A stretch of 64,000 bases of DNA from JANQIO01 sp043585095. Lineage in GTDB: Bacteria; Pseudomonadota; Gammaproteobacteria; Pseudomonadales; Halieaceae. Positions 1-9,572 of the stretch are shown piece after piece. The first letter of the stretch is position 1. Every line of letters starts with the position of its first letter. Where the stretch lies: contig CP121321.1 in the NCBI GenBank assembly GCA_043585095.1, positions 3,224,001 through 3,288,000 on the forward strand, read 5' to 3'. The translations under genes were made by a program, and so were the position numbers. Under the pieces are notes generated by a model. The model saw only the letters and a program-made list of their open reading frames with translations. It did no database searches and was not told the DNA's origin.

Positions 1-94
1 GTCGGTCGGTGTCCGCCAGCAGCTCGCGGCCGATATAGATCGGGTAACTGCGAGCATCCAAAGATACTTCGAGTGTGTGCATCAGCACGGTCAT
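1..94 (-). CDS. aroB: 3-dehydroquinate synthase, N-terminal fragment
   Basis: Only the first ~31 codons lie in the window; the gene runs off the left edge. The minus strand reads M-T-V-L-M-H-T-L-E-V and then a RSYPIYIG segment, the typical first beta strand of dehydroquinate synthase, which makes 3-dehydroquinate in the shikimate pathway. It follows aroK by only 12 bases, the usual aroK-aroB order, so the two are probably co-transcribed with the pil genes. The ATG at 82 (MHTLEV) is an equally plausible start, as many AroB proteins begin MxTLxV. Neither start has a strong ribosome binding site. Confidence 0.8.
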   Translation of the reverse strand, partial: MTVLMHTLEVSLDARSYPIYIGRELLADTDR

Positions 95-106
95 GGTCAA
101 CAGTCT

Positions 107-634
107 CTAGTTCTTGTGGTTCTCTTGGAGCATATTCACCAGGCGCTGCGCGACGTTGCGCGGTGGTTCGCTATCGGTCTGGACGACGATGTCGGCAATT
201 TCTCGATACAACGGGTCGCGTTCGTTCATCAGCTGCGCCAGGCGAGCCGCCGGGTCATCAACTTGCAGCAGCGGGCGATTGCGATCTCGCGCCGTGCGCT
301 CCACCTGTCTTTCCAAAGACGCGTAAAGGTAAACCACGTCGCCACGCGCTGCTAGCGCTTGCCGGTTCTCCGGACGCAAAACCGCACCGCCGCCGGTGGC
401 CAGCACGATACTGTTGCGCTGACTGAGGTCAGCAATAACTTTCGCTTCGCGATCCCGGAAGCCTGCTTCACCCTCGACATCAAAAATCCAGGGGATGTCC
501 GCGCCTGCCCGTTCTTCAACGACCAGGTCAGAGTCTACAAAATCGAGCCTGAGCGCCTGCGCGAGCAGCCGGCCAATTGTGGTCTTCCCGGCGCCCATCG
601 GGCCCACCAGGAAGACCCTGCCAACGCCTGCCAT
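107..634 (-). CDS. aroK: Shikimate kinase
   Basis: This 175-residue protein has the normal length for shikimate kinase, which phosphorylates shikimate with ATP in aromatic amino acid synthesis. The Walker A loop GPMGAGKTT is at residues 11-19. It is followed by the DSD shikimate/magnesium motif (about 34-36), the substrate-binding GFRDRE segment, the GGG motif near 80 and the RNRPLL lid arginines. It lies 3 bases after pilQ and just before aroB, the classical pilMNOPQ-aroKB arrangement of gammaproteobacteria. No separate promoter is evident, so it is probably expressed from the pil operon. Confidence 0.97.
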   Translation of the reverse strand: MAGVGRVFLVGPMGAGKTTIGRLLAQALRLDFVDSDLVVEERAGADIPWIFDVEGEAGFRDREAKVIADLSQRNSIVLATGGGAVLRPENRQALAARGDVVYLYASLERQVERTARDRNRPLLQVDDPAARLAQLMNERDPLYREIADIVVQTDSEPPRNVAQRLVNMLQENHKN

Positions 635-637
635 ATG

Positions 638-2791
638 CTAGTCGATAAGAGTCTCGGCGAGGATACGCGGTGTAATGAAAATCAATGTCTCCGTCTTGGT
701 ACTGGAGTTATTGATGTTGCGGAAGAATGGACCGAGATAGGGAATGTCGCCCAGGAAGGGGACTTTCGATACTGATTCGAGGTCTTCTGTCTGGAACACC
801 CCGCCCAACACAACGGTCTCGCCATTACCGACCAGTACCTGCGTGGTCAGCTCCGTGGTATCGATTGAGGGAATAAAGCCGCCAAAGCCACTGGGTACCA
901 GTTCACCTACTGAGTCCTGATTGATAACAAGGTCCAGAATGATACGGTCGTCTGGCGTGATGTTAGGCGTTACATCCAGGGACAGAACCGCCTCTTTAAA
1001 GTTGACCGTGGTCTGGCCGTTCGGCGCGGTTTGCTGGAACGGCACCTCTGTACCTGACTTGATATTGGCTTGCTGTTTGTCACCGGTTATCACTTTCGGC
1101 TGCGAGACCACCTCGCCATTACCCTGGGACTCAAGCGCTGACAGCTCTGCGGTGAGGAACAGATCGTTCGAGGTATATCCGACCGCGAACGAACCTGTTG
1201 GGTTGGCGACGCCCAGATCCACCAGCAGCGCGCCCGGGAAGTTCAGCACCGGATCTTCGCCCGCCGTGATCGACTGGTTCAGATTCACCACGCTGTCGAG
1301 ATCGCCGGAAAACGACGTAATACTGTCATCACTCACGTCCAGGGCTCCGCCGCCCCAGCGTATGCCCAGCTCCTCGGACACGTCAGTTGAGGCGATAACG
1401 ATCCTCGCCTCAATCATGACCTGACGAATGGGAATATCGACTCGGTCGATCAGGCCACGTATCTCAGCCAGATGTGCCGCAGTATCCGTGATGATCAATG
1501 AGTTGGTGCGCTCGTCCACCAGCAGTGAACCACGCCCCGACACCATCGCGCCCGCTTCCTCGCCGGCACCGGCAGTCAAAAGTGAAACAATGTTGCCAGC
1601 GTTGGCATAGCGAATGCGAATAAACTCAGTTTGCAGCGGCGCCAACTCAGCGATTTGTCGGTTCGCTTCGATTTCCTGACGCTCGCGCTCTGCGATTTCA
1701 GCCGCAGGCGCCACCATCATCACATTGCCCATCTGCCGCTTGTCGAGGCCCTTGGTCTTCAACACAAGCTCCAACGCCTGGTCCCAGGGAACGTTCTGCA
1801 AACGCAGCGTGATGCGGCCGGTGACGGTATCACTGGCAACAAGATTAAGTTCAGTAAAGTCGGCTATCAGCTGCAGCACAGCGCGAACTTCAATGTCCTG
1901 GAAGTTCAGAGACAGACGATCGCCGACGTAGTTGAATTCCTTCTTGCGCGCTTCGACATCGCGCTGAGTGAGTGGCTTCACAGCAACCACATACTGCTCA
2001 TCAGTCTGATACGCCAGGTAGTCATAGTCCCCGGTAGCATCCAGAGACAGCATAATCCCGTTTTCGGTGGGGCTGACTTCGATCTCGGACACGGGCGTTG
2101 CAAAATCGGTTACGTCATAGCGGCGCAGAATGCCCTCTACCGCCGTGGCGTCCAGAAACTCCACCTTGACCAAGCCGCCTTCGCTGTAAACGTTAACATC
2201 GACCTTGGGGTCGCTGAGGGTCAGCATCAGCCGCCCCTCGCCGTCCTCGCTGCGCTGAAACTCAAGCTCTTCAATTTCGGTACGAGGGTCATCAGATGTG
2301 GCGACTTCGGTGTCGATCTGAAAAGGATCCGCAACAGGCTTAAGATAATCGTCCGCGCCCTCGTTACCGACCTCTACAATCAGCATATTGCCATCGACGC
2401 GAGTTGTATAAGGCACCAACTTCACCAGGTTAACGATCATACGGGTGCGATCGCCGGACTCCAGCACGACAACACCTGTCGCGTTGCCGTAGGGCAAAGC
2501 ATATTTTTTCTCGTCCAGCGAACTGCTGGTCTCTGGCAGATCCATCGCGATACGCGCGGGTCGTTCGATGGTATAGGCCTCTGGTACCGGAGGCGGGCCG
2601 TCAAACTGTAGGCGAATTTCAAACTTGCTACCCGGACGGGAATTGAAGCTGATGTCCTCAACGGCGACCTTGGCTGCAGCCAACGGACTGATCAACAGCA
2701 GGGCAATTGCAAACAGCGCACTGCCCTTGATATTGCCCGAAGCAGCTTCCCTGTTCGTATTTTTCATTGTTCTGTCCATGACAGTCACCAT
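638..2791 (-). CDS. pilQ: Type IV pilus secretin PilQ
   Basis: PilQ forms the outer-membrane gated channel through which the type IV pilus fibre emerges. The 717-residue protein has a signal peptide (hydrophobic run ending LAAA near residue 40) and two AMIN-like peptidoglycan-binding regions (about 40-135 and 170-270). A secretin short N-terminal domain follows (about 290-370, with the segment LSLNFQDIEVRAVLQLIADF), then an N1-type domain and the secretin core (about 470-715) with VPFQQ and LDVTPNITPD. The annotated start includes MVTVMDRTMKN; starting at MDRT or MKN would still leave a good signal peptide. It is the last pil gene of the operon. Confidence 0.96.
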   Translation of the reverse strand: MVTVMDRTMKNTNREAASGNIKGSALFAIALLLISPLAAAKVAVEDISFNSRPGSKFEIRLQFDGPPPVPEAYTIERPARIAMDLPETSSSLDEKKYALPYGNATGVVVLESGDRTRMIVNLVKLVPYTTRVDGNMLIVEVGNEGADDYLKPVADPFQIDTEVATSDDPRTEIEELEFQRSEDGEGRLMLTLSDPKVDVNVYSEGGLVKVEFLDATAVEGILRRYDVTDFATPVSEIEVSPTENGIMLSLDATGDYDYLAYQTDEQYVVAVKPLTQRDVEARKKEFNYVGDRLSLNFQDIEVRAVLQLIADFTELNLVASDTVTGRITLRLQNVPWDQALELVLKTKGLDKRQMGNVMMVAPAAEIAERERQEIEANRQIAELAPLQTEFIRIRYANAGNIVSLLTAGAGEEAGAMVSGRGSLLVDERTNSLIITDTAAHLAEIRGLIDRVDIPIRQVMIEARIVIASTDVSEELGIRWGGGALDVSDDSITSFSGDLDSVVNLNQSITAGEDPVLNFPGALLVDLGVANPTGSFAVGYTSNDLFLTAELSALESQGNGEVVSQPKVITGDKQQANIKSGTEVPFQQTAPNGQTTVNFKEAVLSLDVTPNITPDDRIILDLVINQDSVGELVPSGFGGFIPSIDTTELTTQVLVGNGETVVLGGVFQTEDLESVSKVPFLGDIPYLGPFFRNINNSSTKTETLIFITPRILAETLID

Positions 2792-2794
2792 GTA

Positions 2795-3334
2795 TTAGTT
2801 CAGACCCTGCAGCTTGATTGTGCGCGGACGCTCAACCCAGCCATCGGAGCCATCAGAAACGATTTCGATAACGGCTACGTAGGTGTCCGTCATTTCAACA
2901 ATCTTGCCGTGATTGCGGCCCATAAAGTTACCGACGCGCACTCTGTGCACGCCGCCTTCGGGATCGCGAATAAGGCACCAGTCGACGCCCGCTCGAGAGA
3001 GCGTGCCAACCATGCCCAATGAGTCAAACGTAAACTGTTCAAGGAATTCTTTAGGTCGATTTTCGTCTGGCTCTACCGTTGTAACTGACTGTAATTGAGA
3101 AATTTCTCGGATCTCAATAGGCCGGTCAAAAGGACTCCGAAGGCTGGTCGCGCTGTAGGTAAACGCCTTGTAGGCTTTAAAAGCCGGGATAGGCGGAATA
3201 ACACCGCCTGGACGCGAGCGCTTTTCTTCCATGTAAGCGTCCAGATCCGTGAATTCATCGCTGGCGCAGGCGCTCAGCAAAAGTCCCAGACAGACGGCCA
3301 GCCAGCGCGTGCTTTTAAGGACCCCCATCGTCAT
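2795..3334 (-). CDS. pilP: Type IV pilus inner-membrane lipoprotein PilP
   Basis: PilP is a lipoprotein that links the PilMNO inner-membrane platform to the PilQ secretin. The 179-residue sequence starts with a lipoprotein signal peptide whose lipobox LLSAC places the lipidated cysteine at residue 23. A proline-rich linker (GGVIPPIPAFK) is followed by a beta-rich C-terminal domain containing GTLSRAGVDWCLIRDPEGGVHRV-like sequence, characteristic of the family. Its start codon overlaps the pilO stop by 4 bases (ATGA), and the gene lies 3 bases before pilQ. Confidence 0.95.
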   Translation of the reverse strand: MTMGVLKSTRWLAVCLGLLLSACASDEFTDLDAYMEEKRSRPGGVIPPIPAFKAYKAFTYSATSLRSPFDRPIEIREISQLQSVTTVEPDENRPKEFLEQFTFDSLGMVGTLSRAGVDWCLIRDPEGGVHRVRVGNFMGRNHGKIVEMTDTYVAVIEIVSDGSDGWVERPRTIKLQGLN

Positions 3335-3945
3335 AACTCATCATCCTTATAACGGTAGGTCTTGGCCGTGATGTTCATTTGCAGCAAGCTACTGTTGGCG
3401 GCTTGCTGTCGAATCACAAAATCATGCAAGGTGACAATACGGGGCAGGCCAGCCATACCGCTGACGAAAGCGCCCAGGTCGTGATAGGAACCGCGCGCGA
3501 CGATCTTGATGGGCAGTTCCACATAGAACTCGCGAGTCACTTCTGGCTGCAGCTCGATGCTGTCGAACTCCAGCCCATTGAGCATGCCCTTATTGGTGAT
3601 GTCCTCGAGTAAGCCCGGCACTTCAGTGTCACTGGGAAGCTGCGCCACCAGAGCGCCAAAGGACTCCTTCATCTCCTGCATTTGACGCCTATAGGCTTCA
3701 AGATTGGCGGCCTGAAACGCCTTTTGCTCGAACTGTTTTTTCAGCGACACTTCTTCCGCCGCTGCTTTTTCAAGGCTCGTCTGCAGGTTTTTTACGTGGT
3801 AGACGTAGCCCAGCGTTAGCACACCGGCCAGCGCAATAATCCACACGATAATCTTGACCGCCATCGGCCATGAACCAATGTTCTCAAGGTCGAGATCATT
3901 GATATCGAACTCCTGCAGGGAGCGTAGGATGTCTTCTGCGGCCAT
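3331..3945 (-). CDS. pilO: Type IV pilus assembly protein PilO
   Basis: PilO pairs with PilN in the periplasm as part of the pilus alignment subcomplex. The 204 residues comprise a short cytoplasmic segment, one transmembrane helix (about 29-48), a coiled coil (about 50-95, rich in E, K, Q and A) and a ferredoxin-like periplasmic domain ending in YRYKDDEL. It directly abuts pilN upstream and overlaps pilP by 4 bases. Length and topology are normal. Confidence 0.94.
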   Translation of the reverse strand: MAAEDILRSLQEFDINDLDLENIGSWPMAVKIIVWIIALAGVLTLGYVYHVKNLQTSLEKAAAEEVSLKKQFEQKAFQAANLEAYRRQMQEMKESFGALVAQLPSDTEVPGLLEDITNKGMLNGLEFDSIELQPEVTREFYVELPIKIVARGSYHDLGAFVSGMAGLPRIVTLHDFVIRQQAANSSLLQMNITAKTYRYKDDEL

Positions 3946-4509
3946 CTAGCTTTCCTCATCCCCAGCGCTGGGCAGCTGCAAGTTGACCGTCATATTGAAC
4001 GTTGTCGCCTGCTCACCATAGTCTGGCTCTGCCCTGACCCCTTCAAGATTTGGGTCGGAGAACCAATCGGAACCGTTGAGTCGTCTCATCAGGCTGGATA
4101 CACGATTATTCGATTCGGCAATGCCGGTGATCTTGATGCTGGCATTACCAGAAGTTAGCTCTGTGTAGAACACACCGTCTGGCACCGTGCGAACCAGCTG
4201 ATCCAATATCCTCACGATGATAGGTCGGTTGCCCTGCAACTCCTGAATGACCTTCATGCGATCCAGCAGCTGGGTGCGGCGTTTCTGCAGCTCACGAATT
4301 TCCGCAACCTTGGTATCCAGCTCAGCGATGTAACGCTTGAGGTAGGCATTCCGATCGACTTGCGTCTGAATTTGGCTGGTAAAGAACAGGTGAACGACAA
4401 ACACAATCACACCGCCCAGCGCCGCGACGCCGCCCAGTACGACCAGAAACTCCTGCTTGAGCTCTGCGCGGCGCTCATCACGCCACGGCAGTAGGTTAAT
4501 TTGAGCCAT
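3946..4509 (-). CDS. pilN: Type IV pilus assembly protein PilN
   Basis: PilN binds PilM through its N-terminus and dimerises with PilO in the periplasm. The protein begins MAQINLLPWRDER, which matches the conserved INLLPWR peptide that docks into PilM. A transmembrane helix follows at about 24-47, then a coiled coil and an alpha/beta periplasmic domain containing GNASIKITGIAESN. At 187 residues it is of normal length. Its ATG overlaps the pilM stop by one base and it abuts pilO. Confidence 0.96.
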   Translation of the reverse strand: MAQINLLPWRDERRAELKQEFLVVLGGVAALGGVIVFVVHLFFTSQIQTQVDRNAYLKRYIAELDTKVAEIRELQKRRTQLLDRMKVIQELQGNRPIIVRILDQLVRTVPDGVFYTELTSGNASIKITGIAESNNRVSSLMRRLNGSDWFSDPNLEGVRAEPDYGEQATTFNMTVNLQLPSAGDEES

Positions 4510-5576
4510 TAATCAAAACTCCGCATCGCCAGCCCGCAGGCAATCATTAGAGCCGGCGCATCGCTGGACAGGGCAACCGCGTTGACCTTGTTTGAGATCG
4601 CCATATCGGCAAACGGATTGGCAACCGTCGCCGGCGTTCCCAGTTTGTCCTGCACCATGGCATCCAGGCCTTCCATAGAGGACACGCCTCCGGCGAGCAC
4701 AATGTAGTCCACATCGTTGTATTGGCTAGATGAAAAGAAAAACTGCAAGGAGCGGGCAACCTGCTGCACTACGGCGTCCTTGAACGGCTCCAATACTTCT
4801 GGTTCGTAGTCATCGGGCAGACCACCTTGCTTCTTCGCCAGACCCGCCTCTTCAACCGGCAAGCCGTAGCGGCGCATAATTTCATCGGTAAGCTGCTTGC
4901 CACCAAACAATTGCTCGCGAGTGTAGATGGTGGTGCCGTTAGTCAGCACGCTCAGGGTGGTCATGGTGGCGCCGATATCAACCACCGCAACCGTATTCTC
5001 TTCTTCGATGTCCAGCTGGTTGCGGACCAGGCCAAACGCACGCTCCATCGCATAGGCCTCGACATCCATGATTTTGGCTGAGAGCTCTGCGCTTTCAATC
5101 GCCTCAACCCGCGTATCAATAGTTTCACGACGGCAGGCAGCTAGCAGGACCTCGACGCGGGTCTCGTTATCGGGCACCGGCCCCTGGATTTCGAAGTCGA
5201 TGGCTACTTCTTCCAACGGGTAGGGAATATACTGATCAGCTTCCAGCGTTAGCTGTGTCTCCATATCATCTTCACTGAGACCCGCTGGCATATCGATGAC
5301 TTTGGTAATCACTGAGGAGCCGGCAACGGCGGCAGCCACCGTCTTGATCTTGGTTTTGGATTGATTGACCACGCCGCGGATAGCATTTGCCACGCCATCC
5401 ACGTCGTTAACGTTTTTTTCGATCACCGCATCAGCGGGTAGAGAGCTCACTGCATAGCTCTCCACCCGGTAGCGTTCACCGGTATGACTTAGCTCCAACA
5501 GTTTTACCGTCGTGGAGCTGATGTCGAGACCGAGAACCGGGGTCGACTTTCTCTTTCCAAAGAGCCCTAACACCAT
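4509..5576 (-). CDS. pilM: Type IV pilus actin-like protein PilM
   Basis: PilM is the cytoplasmic actin-like ATPase-fold protein that recruits PilN. The 355-residue protein carries the first phosphate-binding loop LGLDISSTTVKLLEL near residue 16, VVDIGATMTTLSVL near residue 200 and the adenosine-binding VLAGGVSSMEGLD near residue 295, in the order of the FtsA/MreB fold. It is the first gene of pilMNOPQ and is divergent from ponA across 181 bases. Confidence 0.96.
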   Translation of the reverse strand: MVLGLFGKRKSTPVLGLDISSTTVKLLELSHTGERYRVESYAVSSLPADAVIEKNVNDVDGVANAIRGVVNQSKTKIKTVAAAVAGSSVITKVIDMPAGLSEDDMETQLTLEADQYIPYPLEEVAIDFEIQGPVPDNETRVEVLLAACRRETIDTRVEAIESAELSAKIMDVEAYAMERAFGLVRNQLDIEEENTVAVVDIGATMTTLSVLTNGTTIYTREQLFGGKQLTDEIMRRYGLPVEEAGLAKKQGGLPDDYEPEVLEPFKDAVVQQVARSLQFFFSSSQYNDVDYIVLAGGVSSMEGLDAMVQDKLGTPATVANPFADMAISNKVNAVALSSDAPALMIACGLAMRSFD

Positions 5577-5757
5577 CGCTGTCGTTTTTCCCTGCTGTAT
5601 CCGTTACTTACGTTGCTTTTATACACCGATACATTAAATAACAGGTATAACATAGGCGCAAATATATAAAAAGGGTAAAAAAGCATATAATCACGCCATG
5701 CAAAGATTCCGTGACCAAGATCGCAGTTGCGCAAGCCATTGATTTCAATAGGGTTAA
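5577..5757. promoter_or_regulatory. Divergent promoter region, pilM / ponA
   Basis: This 181-base AT-rich spacer separates the divergent pilM and ponA genes and must hold both promoters. On the plus strand TATAAT at 5686-5691 is a perfect -10 element for ponA, although no good TTGACA lies 17 bases upstream. On the minus strand TATAAA around 5618-5623 could be a -10 for pilM. The ponA start is preceded by AGGG four bases before the ATG. Assignment is by pattern only. Confidence 0.45.
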
Positions 5758-8181
5758 ATGAAGTTCTTTAAAGCACTCTTATTTTTGCTGCCGCTGGGCG
5801 CCTGCGGTGCCATTATGGTCGGCGCCGGTGTTTACTTGCACTTGAGCCCGAGCCTGCCCTCCGTCGACGTGCTCAAGGATGTGCGGCTGCAGACGCCCAT
5901 GCGCGTGTACACCAGAGAGGGCGACCTGATCGGCCAGTTCGGTGAGAAGAAGAGAAACCCGCTGACCTACGACCGCATTCCACCTTTGTTCATCAAGTCG
6001 CTATTGGCTGCCGAAGACGATGGTTTTTTCAATCACGTCGGGATCGACATCATGGGCCTGGCGCGGGCGGTTTCAGAGCTGGTGATTACCGGCGAAAAAG
6101 GCTCGGGCGGCAGCACCCTCACCATGCAGGTCGCGCGGAACTACTTTCTTAGTCTCGAGCGCACCTTTATCAGGAAGTTCAAAGAGATCCTGCTGTCGCT
6201 GGAAATTGAACGCGTGCTCAGCAAAGAAGAAATCCTTGAGCTGTATTTCAACCAGATGTTTCTGGGACACCGGGCCTACGGGTTCGAAGCCGCTGCTCAG
6301 GTCTACTACGGCAGCAACATCGGCGAGCTGGATCTCGCGCAGCTGGCAATGCTGGCCGGGCTGCCCAAGGCGCCTTCACGATACAATCCGATCTCGAATC
6401 CAGAGCGCTCCCAAATACGCCGGGACTGGATTCTAGGGCGCATGCAGCGATTGGGCTACATTGATGAGGCGACTTACCTGGAAGCCAAAGCACGACCAGT
6501 CACGGCAACCCACCACGGGGCAAAGCTGGCATTCAACGCTCCCTATGCGGCGGAAATGGCACGCAGCACTATGGTTCGCCGTTATGGGCTAGCGGCCTAC
6601 AGTGACGGCTATCACGTGTTCACAACTATCTCTACGCCACTTCAGCAAACCGCTAACCAAGCGGTTGAGACGGGGCTAGCGACCTATGATTCACGCCATG
6701 GTTATCGAGGCCCGGAGATGTCACTTCCGATTCCTGAACCGGTCTCTGAAGAAGCTGCAACAGTCCATGACGAGGGTCTAACTGCCGCTCGCAAGCAATG
6801 GCAGGCCCAGCTGAACCAAACCAGCGTGATCGCCGGTCGCGAACCCGCCATCGTCACGGCGGCAGGCGGAGACAACGCGATCGTCGTGCTTCTGGCTGAC
6901 GGTACGGAACAACAACTGCCCTGGGAAAACGGGCCCTCAACCGCGAGGCCCTACATCGATGAAAACAGACGAGGACCCGCTCCAGACAATGCAGCGACAC
7001 TATTCACGCCCGGTGACTTGATCCGCGTTCGTCGTGATCAAGGGGCGTTGTTCCTGACCCAAATACCGGAAGCTCAGGCAGCGCTGGTGGGCTTGGCACC
7101 GGACGACGGCGCGCTGCTCAGCATCGTTGGCGGCCTGGGCTTCGGAAAGAGCAAGTTTAATCGCGCAACCCAGGCGGTTCGCCAACCTGGCTCCAGCTTT
7201 AAGCCCTTTATTTATTCAGCCGCTCTGGAGCAAGGCTGGACGGCCGCGAGCATTATCAACGACGCCCCCGTAGTGTTTGAAGACGCGGCGCTTGAAGACA
7301 CCTGGCGTCCTGAGAACGACGGCGGACGGTTTTATGGACCGACACGCCTGCGCTGGGCGCTGACAAAATCCCGCAACCTGGTCTCCATTCGACTACTGGA
7401 GCAAATTGGAATCGACACCGCGATTGATTACGCCAGCCGGTTTGGCTTCAACACCGACGCCATGGCGCGAGATCTCTCGCTGGCGCTGGGGACTCACGCG
7501 GTAACACCTCTGGATATCGCCACGGCTTACGCCAGCCTGGCCAACGGTGGCTATAAGGTATCGCCCTACCTGATTGATCGTATCGAAAACTTCGAGCGCG
7601 ATATCGTCTGGGAGGCCAGTCCGGCCACCGTATGTCGTGACTGCGATAAAGAAACCGAGGCCGACAGCCTGCCGATAGAGTCAGAACTCAGCATGGAAGA
7701 AATTTTGGGCCGGTCGGAAGCGAATCAGCGGCCCGCGGCCGAGCGCATCATGGACGAGTGCGTCAACTTTATTATCGACAGCATGATGCAAGACGTTATA
7801 CGGCTGGGTACTGGGCGCCGGGCTCGAGTGCTGGAGCGCAACGACATAGCGGGCAAGACTGGCACGACCAATGGCCCTACTGATGCCTGGTTCTCTGGTT
7901 ACAACCGCGACGTGGTTGCCACGGCTTGGCTAGGTTTTGACCAGAACACGGAACTGGGTCGAAACGAATTTGGCGGCAAGGCATCGCTACCCATGTGGAT
8001 TGACTATATGCGGGTTGCGCTCGCGAACAGCCCTGATCGTCCGCGAGAAGTCCCGGCTTGTATAGAGAACGTTAGAATTGATCCCAGCTCCGGCTTGCTA
8101 GCGCAACCCGGTCAGGCCGATGCGATCTTCGAATACTTTAAGGTAGGAACGGCGCCCACAGAGTCTGCGGGCGAACGCTAG
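5758..8181 (+). CDS. mrcA: Penicillin-binding protein 1A (bifunctional class A PBP)
   Basis: PBP1A polymerises and cross-links peptidoglycan at the outer face of the inner membrane. The 807-residue protein has an N-terminal membrane anchor (about 5-28). The glycosyltransferase domain carries EDDGFFNHVG at 86-95 (catalytic Glu86) and GGSTLTMQ at 117-124. An inserted OB-like region follows, then a transpeptidase domain with the SxxK motif at Ser479-Lys482 and KTG at 700-702. The position opposite pilM is the classical ponA location in gammaproteobacteria. It ends 13 bases before the convergent malic enzyme gene. Confidence 0.97.
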   Translation: MKFFKALLFLLPLGACGAIMVGAGVYLHLSPSLPSVDVLKDVRLQTPMRVYTREGDLIGQFGEKKRNPLTYDRIPPLFIKSLLAAEDDGFFNHVGIDIMGLARAVSELVITGEKGSGGSTLTMQVARNYFLSLERTFIRKFKEILLSLEIERVLSKEEILELYFNQMFLGHRAYGFEAAAQVYYGSNIGELDLAQLAMLAGLPKAPSRYNPISNPERSQIRRDWILGRMQRLGYIDEATYLEAKARPVTATHHGAKLAFNAPYAAEMARSTMVRRYGLAAYSDGYHVFTTISTPLQQTANQAVETGLATYDSRHGYRGPEMSLPIPEPVSEEAATVHDEGLTAARKQWQAQLNQTSVIAGREPAIVTAAGGDNAIVVLLADGTEQQLPWENGPSTARPYIDENRRGPAPDNAATLFTPGDLIRVRRDQGALFLTQIPEAQAALVGLAPDDGALLSIVGGLGFGKSKFNRATQAVRQPGSSFKPFIYSAALEQGWTAASIINDAPVVFEDAALEDTWRPENDGGRFYGPTRLRWALTKSRNLVSIRLLEQIGIDTAIDYASRFGFNTDAMARDLSLALGTHAVTPLDIATAYASLANGGYKVSPYLIDRIENFERDIVWEASPATVCRDCDKETEADSLPIESELSMEEILGRSEANQRPAAERIMDECVNFIIDSMMQDVIRLGTGRRARVLERNDIAGKTGTTNGPTDAWFSGYNRDVVATAWLGFDQNTELGRNEFGGKASLPMWIDYMRVALANSPDRPREVPACIENVRIDPSSGLLAQPGQADAIFEYFKVGTAPTESAGER

Positions 8182-8194
8182 GACGCGTACAAAG

Positions 8195-9442
8195 CTAGCC
8201 CTGCTGATATTTCTCTGGCAGCGGCAGACGCGCCACGCCTGATTCCACTGCAGCTCGAGCGACCGCTGCTGGTACCCGACTGGTGAGACGAACATCCATA
8301 GGCTTGGGAATGATGTAATCGCGACCAAACTCCAGGGCGCTCAGCCCGAATGCCGCCAACACTTCTGCGGGAACCGCCTCACGAGCCAAATCACGTATCG
8401 CGTGCACGGCAGCAATCTTCATTTCTTCATTGATCGCACTTGCTCGCACATCCAGCGCACCCCGAAAGATAAATGGGAAGCCCAGAACATTATTCACTTG
8501 ATTGGGGTAGTCGGATCGGCCAGTGGCCATGATCACGTCATCTCGCGTTGCCATGGCGAGTTCCGGACGAATCTCCGGGTCGGGATTCGAGCACGCAAAG
8601 ACCACCGGATTCGGCGCCATCGACAACAGCATTTCAGGGGTCAGTAGATCGGCGCCCGACAGGCCGATAAACACGTCAGCGCCTTCACAGGCATCCGCCA
8701 GACTGCGCAGATCGGTATTGTTCGCGAACTCGGCCTTGTACTCGTTAACGCCTTCTCGCCCTACGCTTATCACGCCTCGGCGATCCAGCATGAAGATGTT
8801 TTCGCGGCTCGCACCCATGCTGACCAACAAACGCATGCAGGCTATCGCAGCAGCGCCCGCGCCCAAACAAACAATTCGAGCATCCGCCAGCGGCTTGCCC
8901 TGAATATCCAGCGCATTCATTAAACCTGCCGCTGTAACAATCGCCGTGCCGTGCTGGTCGTCGTGGAAAACCGGAATATCGCAGCGCTCGACAAGCTGCC
9001 GCTCAATTTCAAAGCACTCCGGTGCCTTGATGTCTTCCAGATTGATGCCGCCAAAGGTCTCAGCAATGCGCTCAACGGTATCGACAAACTCGGTGGTATC
9101 AGTGGTATCAACTTCGATATCGATCGCATTGATATCGGCAAAGCGTTTGAACAGCAGCGCTTTTCCTTCCATAACCGGCTTGCTGGCCTTGGCACCGATA
9201 TCGCCCAAACCCAATACAGCCGTGCCGTTACTGATAACCGCAACGAGATTGCCCTTACCCGTGTATTGATAGGCCGTCAGTGGATCGCGATTGATTTCAA
9301 GGCAAGGCGCCGCGACACCCGGACTGTATGCCAGCGCCAGATCACGCTGCGTTTCCGCGGAGGTGGTCAGCTCTACGCTAATTTTGCCGGGTATCGGCAG
9401 GGAGTGATAATCCAGTGCGGCTTGCTTGAATTCGTCAGACAT
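8195..9442 (-). CDS. maeB: NADP-dependent malic enzyme, short form
   Basis: The enzyme decarboxylates malate to pyruvate and yields NAD(P)H. The 415 residues contain the malic N-domain (LAYSPGVAAPC; GKALLFKRFADINAIDIEV with the catalytic lysine; ECFEIE; HDDQHGTAIV metal-binding motif) and the NAD-binding domain with GAGAAAIACMRLL. The protein ends after the malic domains, so the phosphotransacetylase-like C-terminal half of long MaeB is absent; this short form is widespread and not a truncation. The cofactor preference cannot be told from the sequence. Confidence 0.93.
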   Translation of the reverse strand: MSDEFKQAALDYHSLPIPGKISVELTTSAETQRDLALAYSPGVAAPCLEINRDPLTAYQYTGKGNLVAVISNGTAVLGLGDIGAKASKPVMEGKALLFKRFADINAIDIEVDTTDTTEFVDTVERIAETFGGINLEDIKAPECFEIERQLVERCDIPVFHDDQHGTAIVTAAGLMNALDIQGKPLADARIVCLGAGAAAIACMRLLVSMGASRENIFMLDRRGVISVGREGVNEYKAEFANNTDLRSLADACEGADVFIGLSGADLLTPEMLLSMAPNPVVFACSNPDPEIRPELAMATRDDVIMATGRSDYPNQVNNVLGFPFIFRGALDVRASAINEEMKIAAVHAIRDLAREAVPAEVLAAFGLSALEFGRDYIIPKPMDVRLTSRVPAAVARAAVESGVARLPLPEKYQQG

Positions 9443-9490
9443 AAATCAGTCAGGGCAGCTCTATGTGTTCAATGAAAGGATGTTCGGTTA

Positions 9491-9526
9491 AAAAAAAACG
9501 CCGAATCCCAAAGGAAACGGCGTTTT
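9491..9526 (-). terminator. Rho-independent terminator after rpmE
   Basis: A hairpin with arms AAAACGCCG (9495-9503) and CGGCGTTTT (9518-9526) has a 14-base loop and, on the minus strand, is followed by a run of eight or nine T residues. It lies 46 bases after the rpmE stop, so it should end the rpmE transcript before maeB. It implies that maeB has its own promoter in 9443-9490. Confidence 0.88.
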
Positions 9527-9572
9527 CAGACTCAGGCGAGATCGTATACACGCTCTCGTAGCCGTCAGTCCT

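Noticed and set aside
1631..2611. Long open frame (326 codons) on the plus strand inside pilQ
   Set aside because: It is antisense to a well-supported pilQ, has no recognisable domains and shows the composition typical of a shadow frame.
8195..9442. Truncated maeB lacking the phosphotransacetylase domain
   Set aside because: The protein ends naturally after the malic domains; the short form is common, and the downstream sequence shows no remnant of the missing domain.
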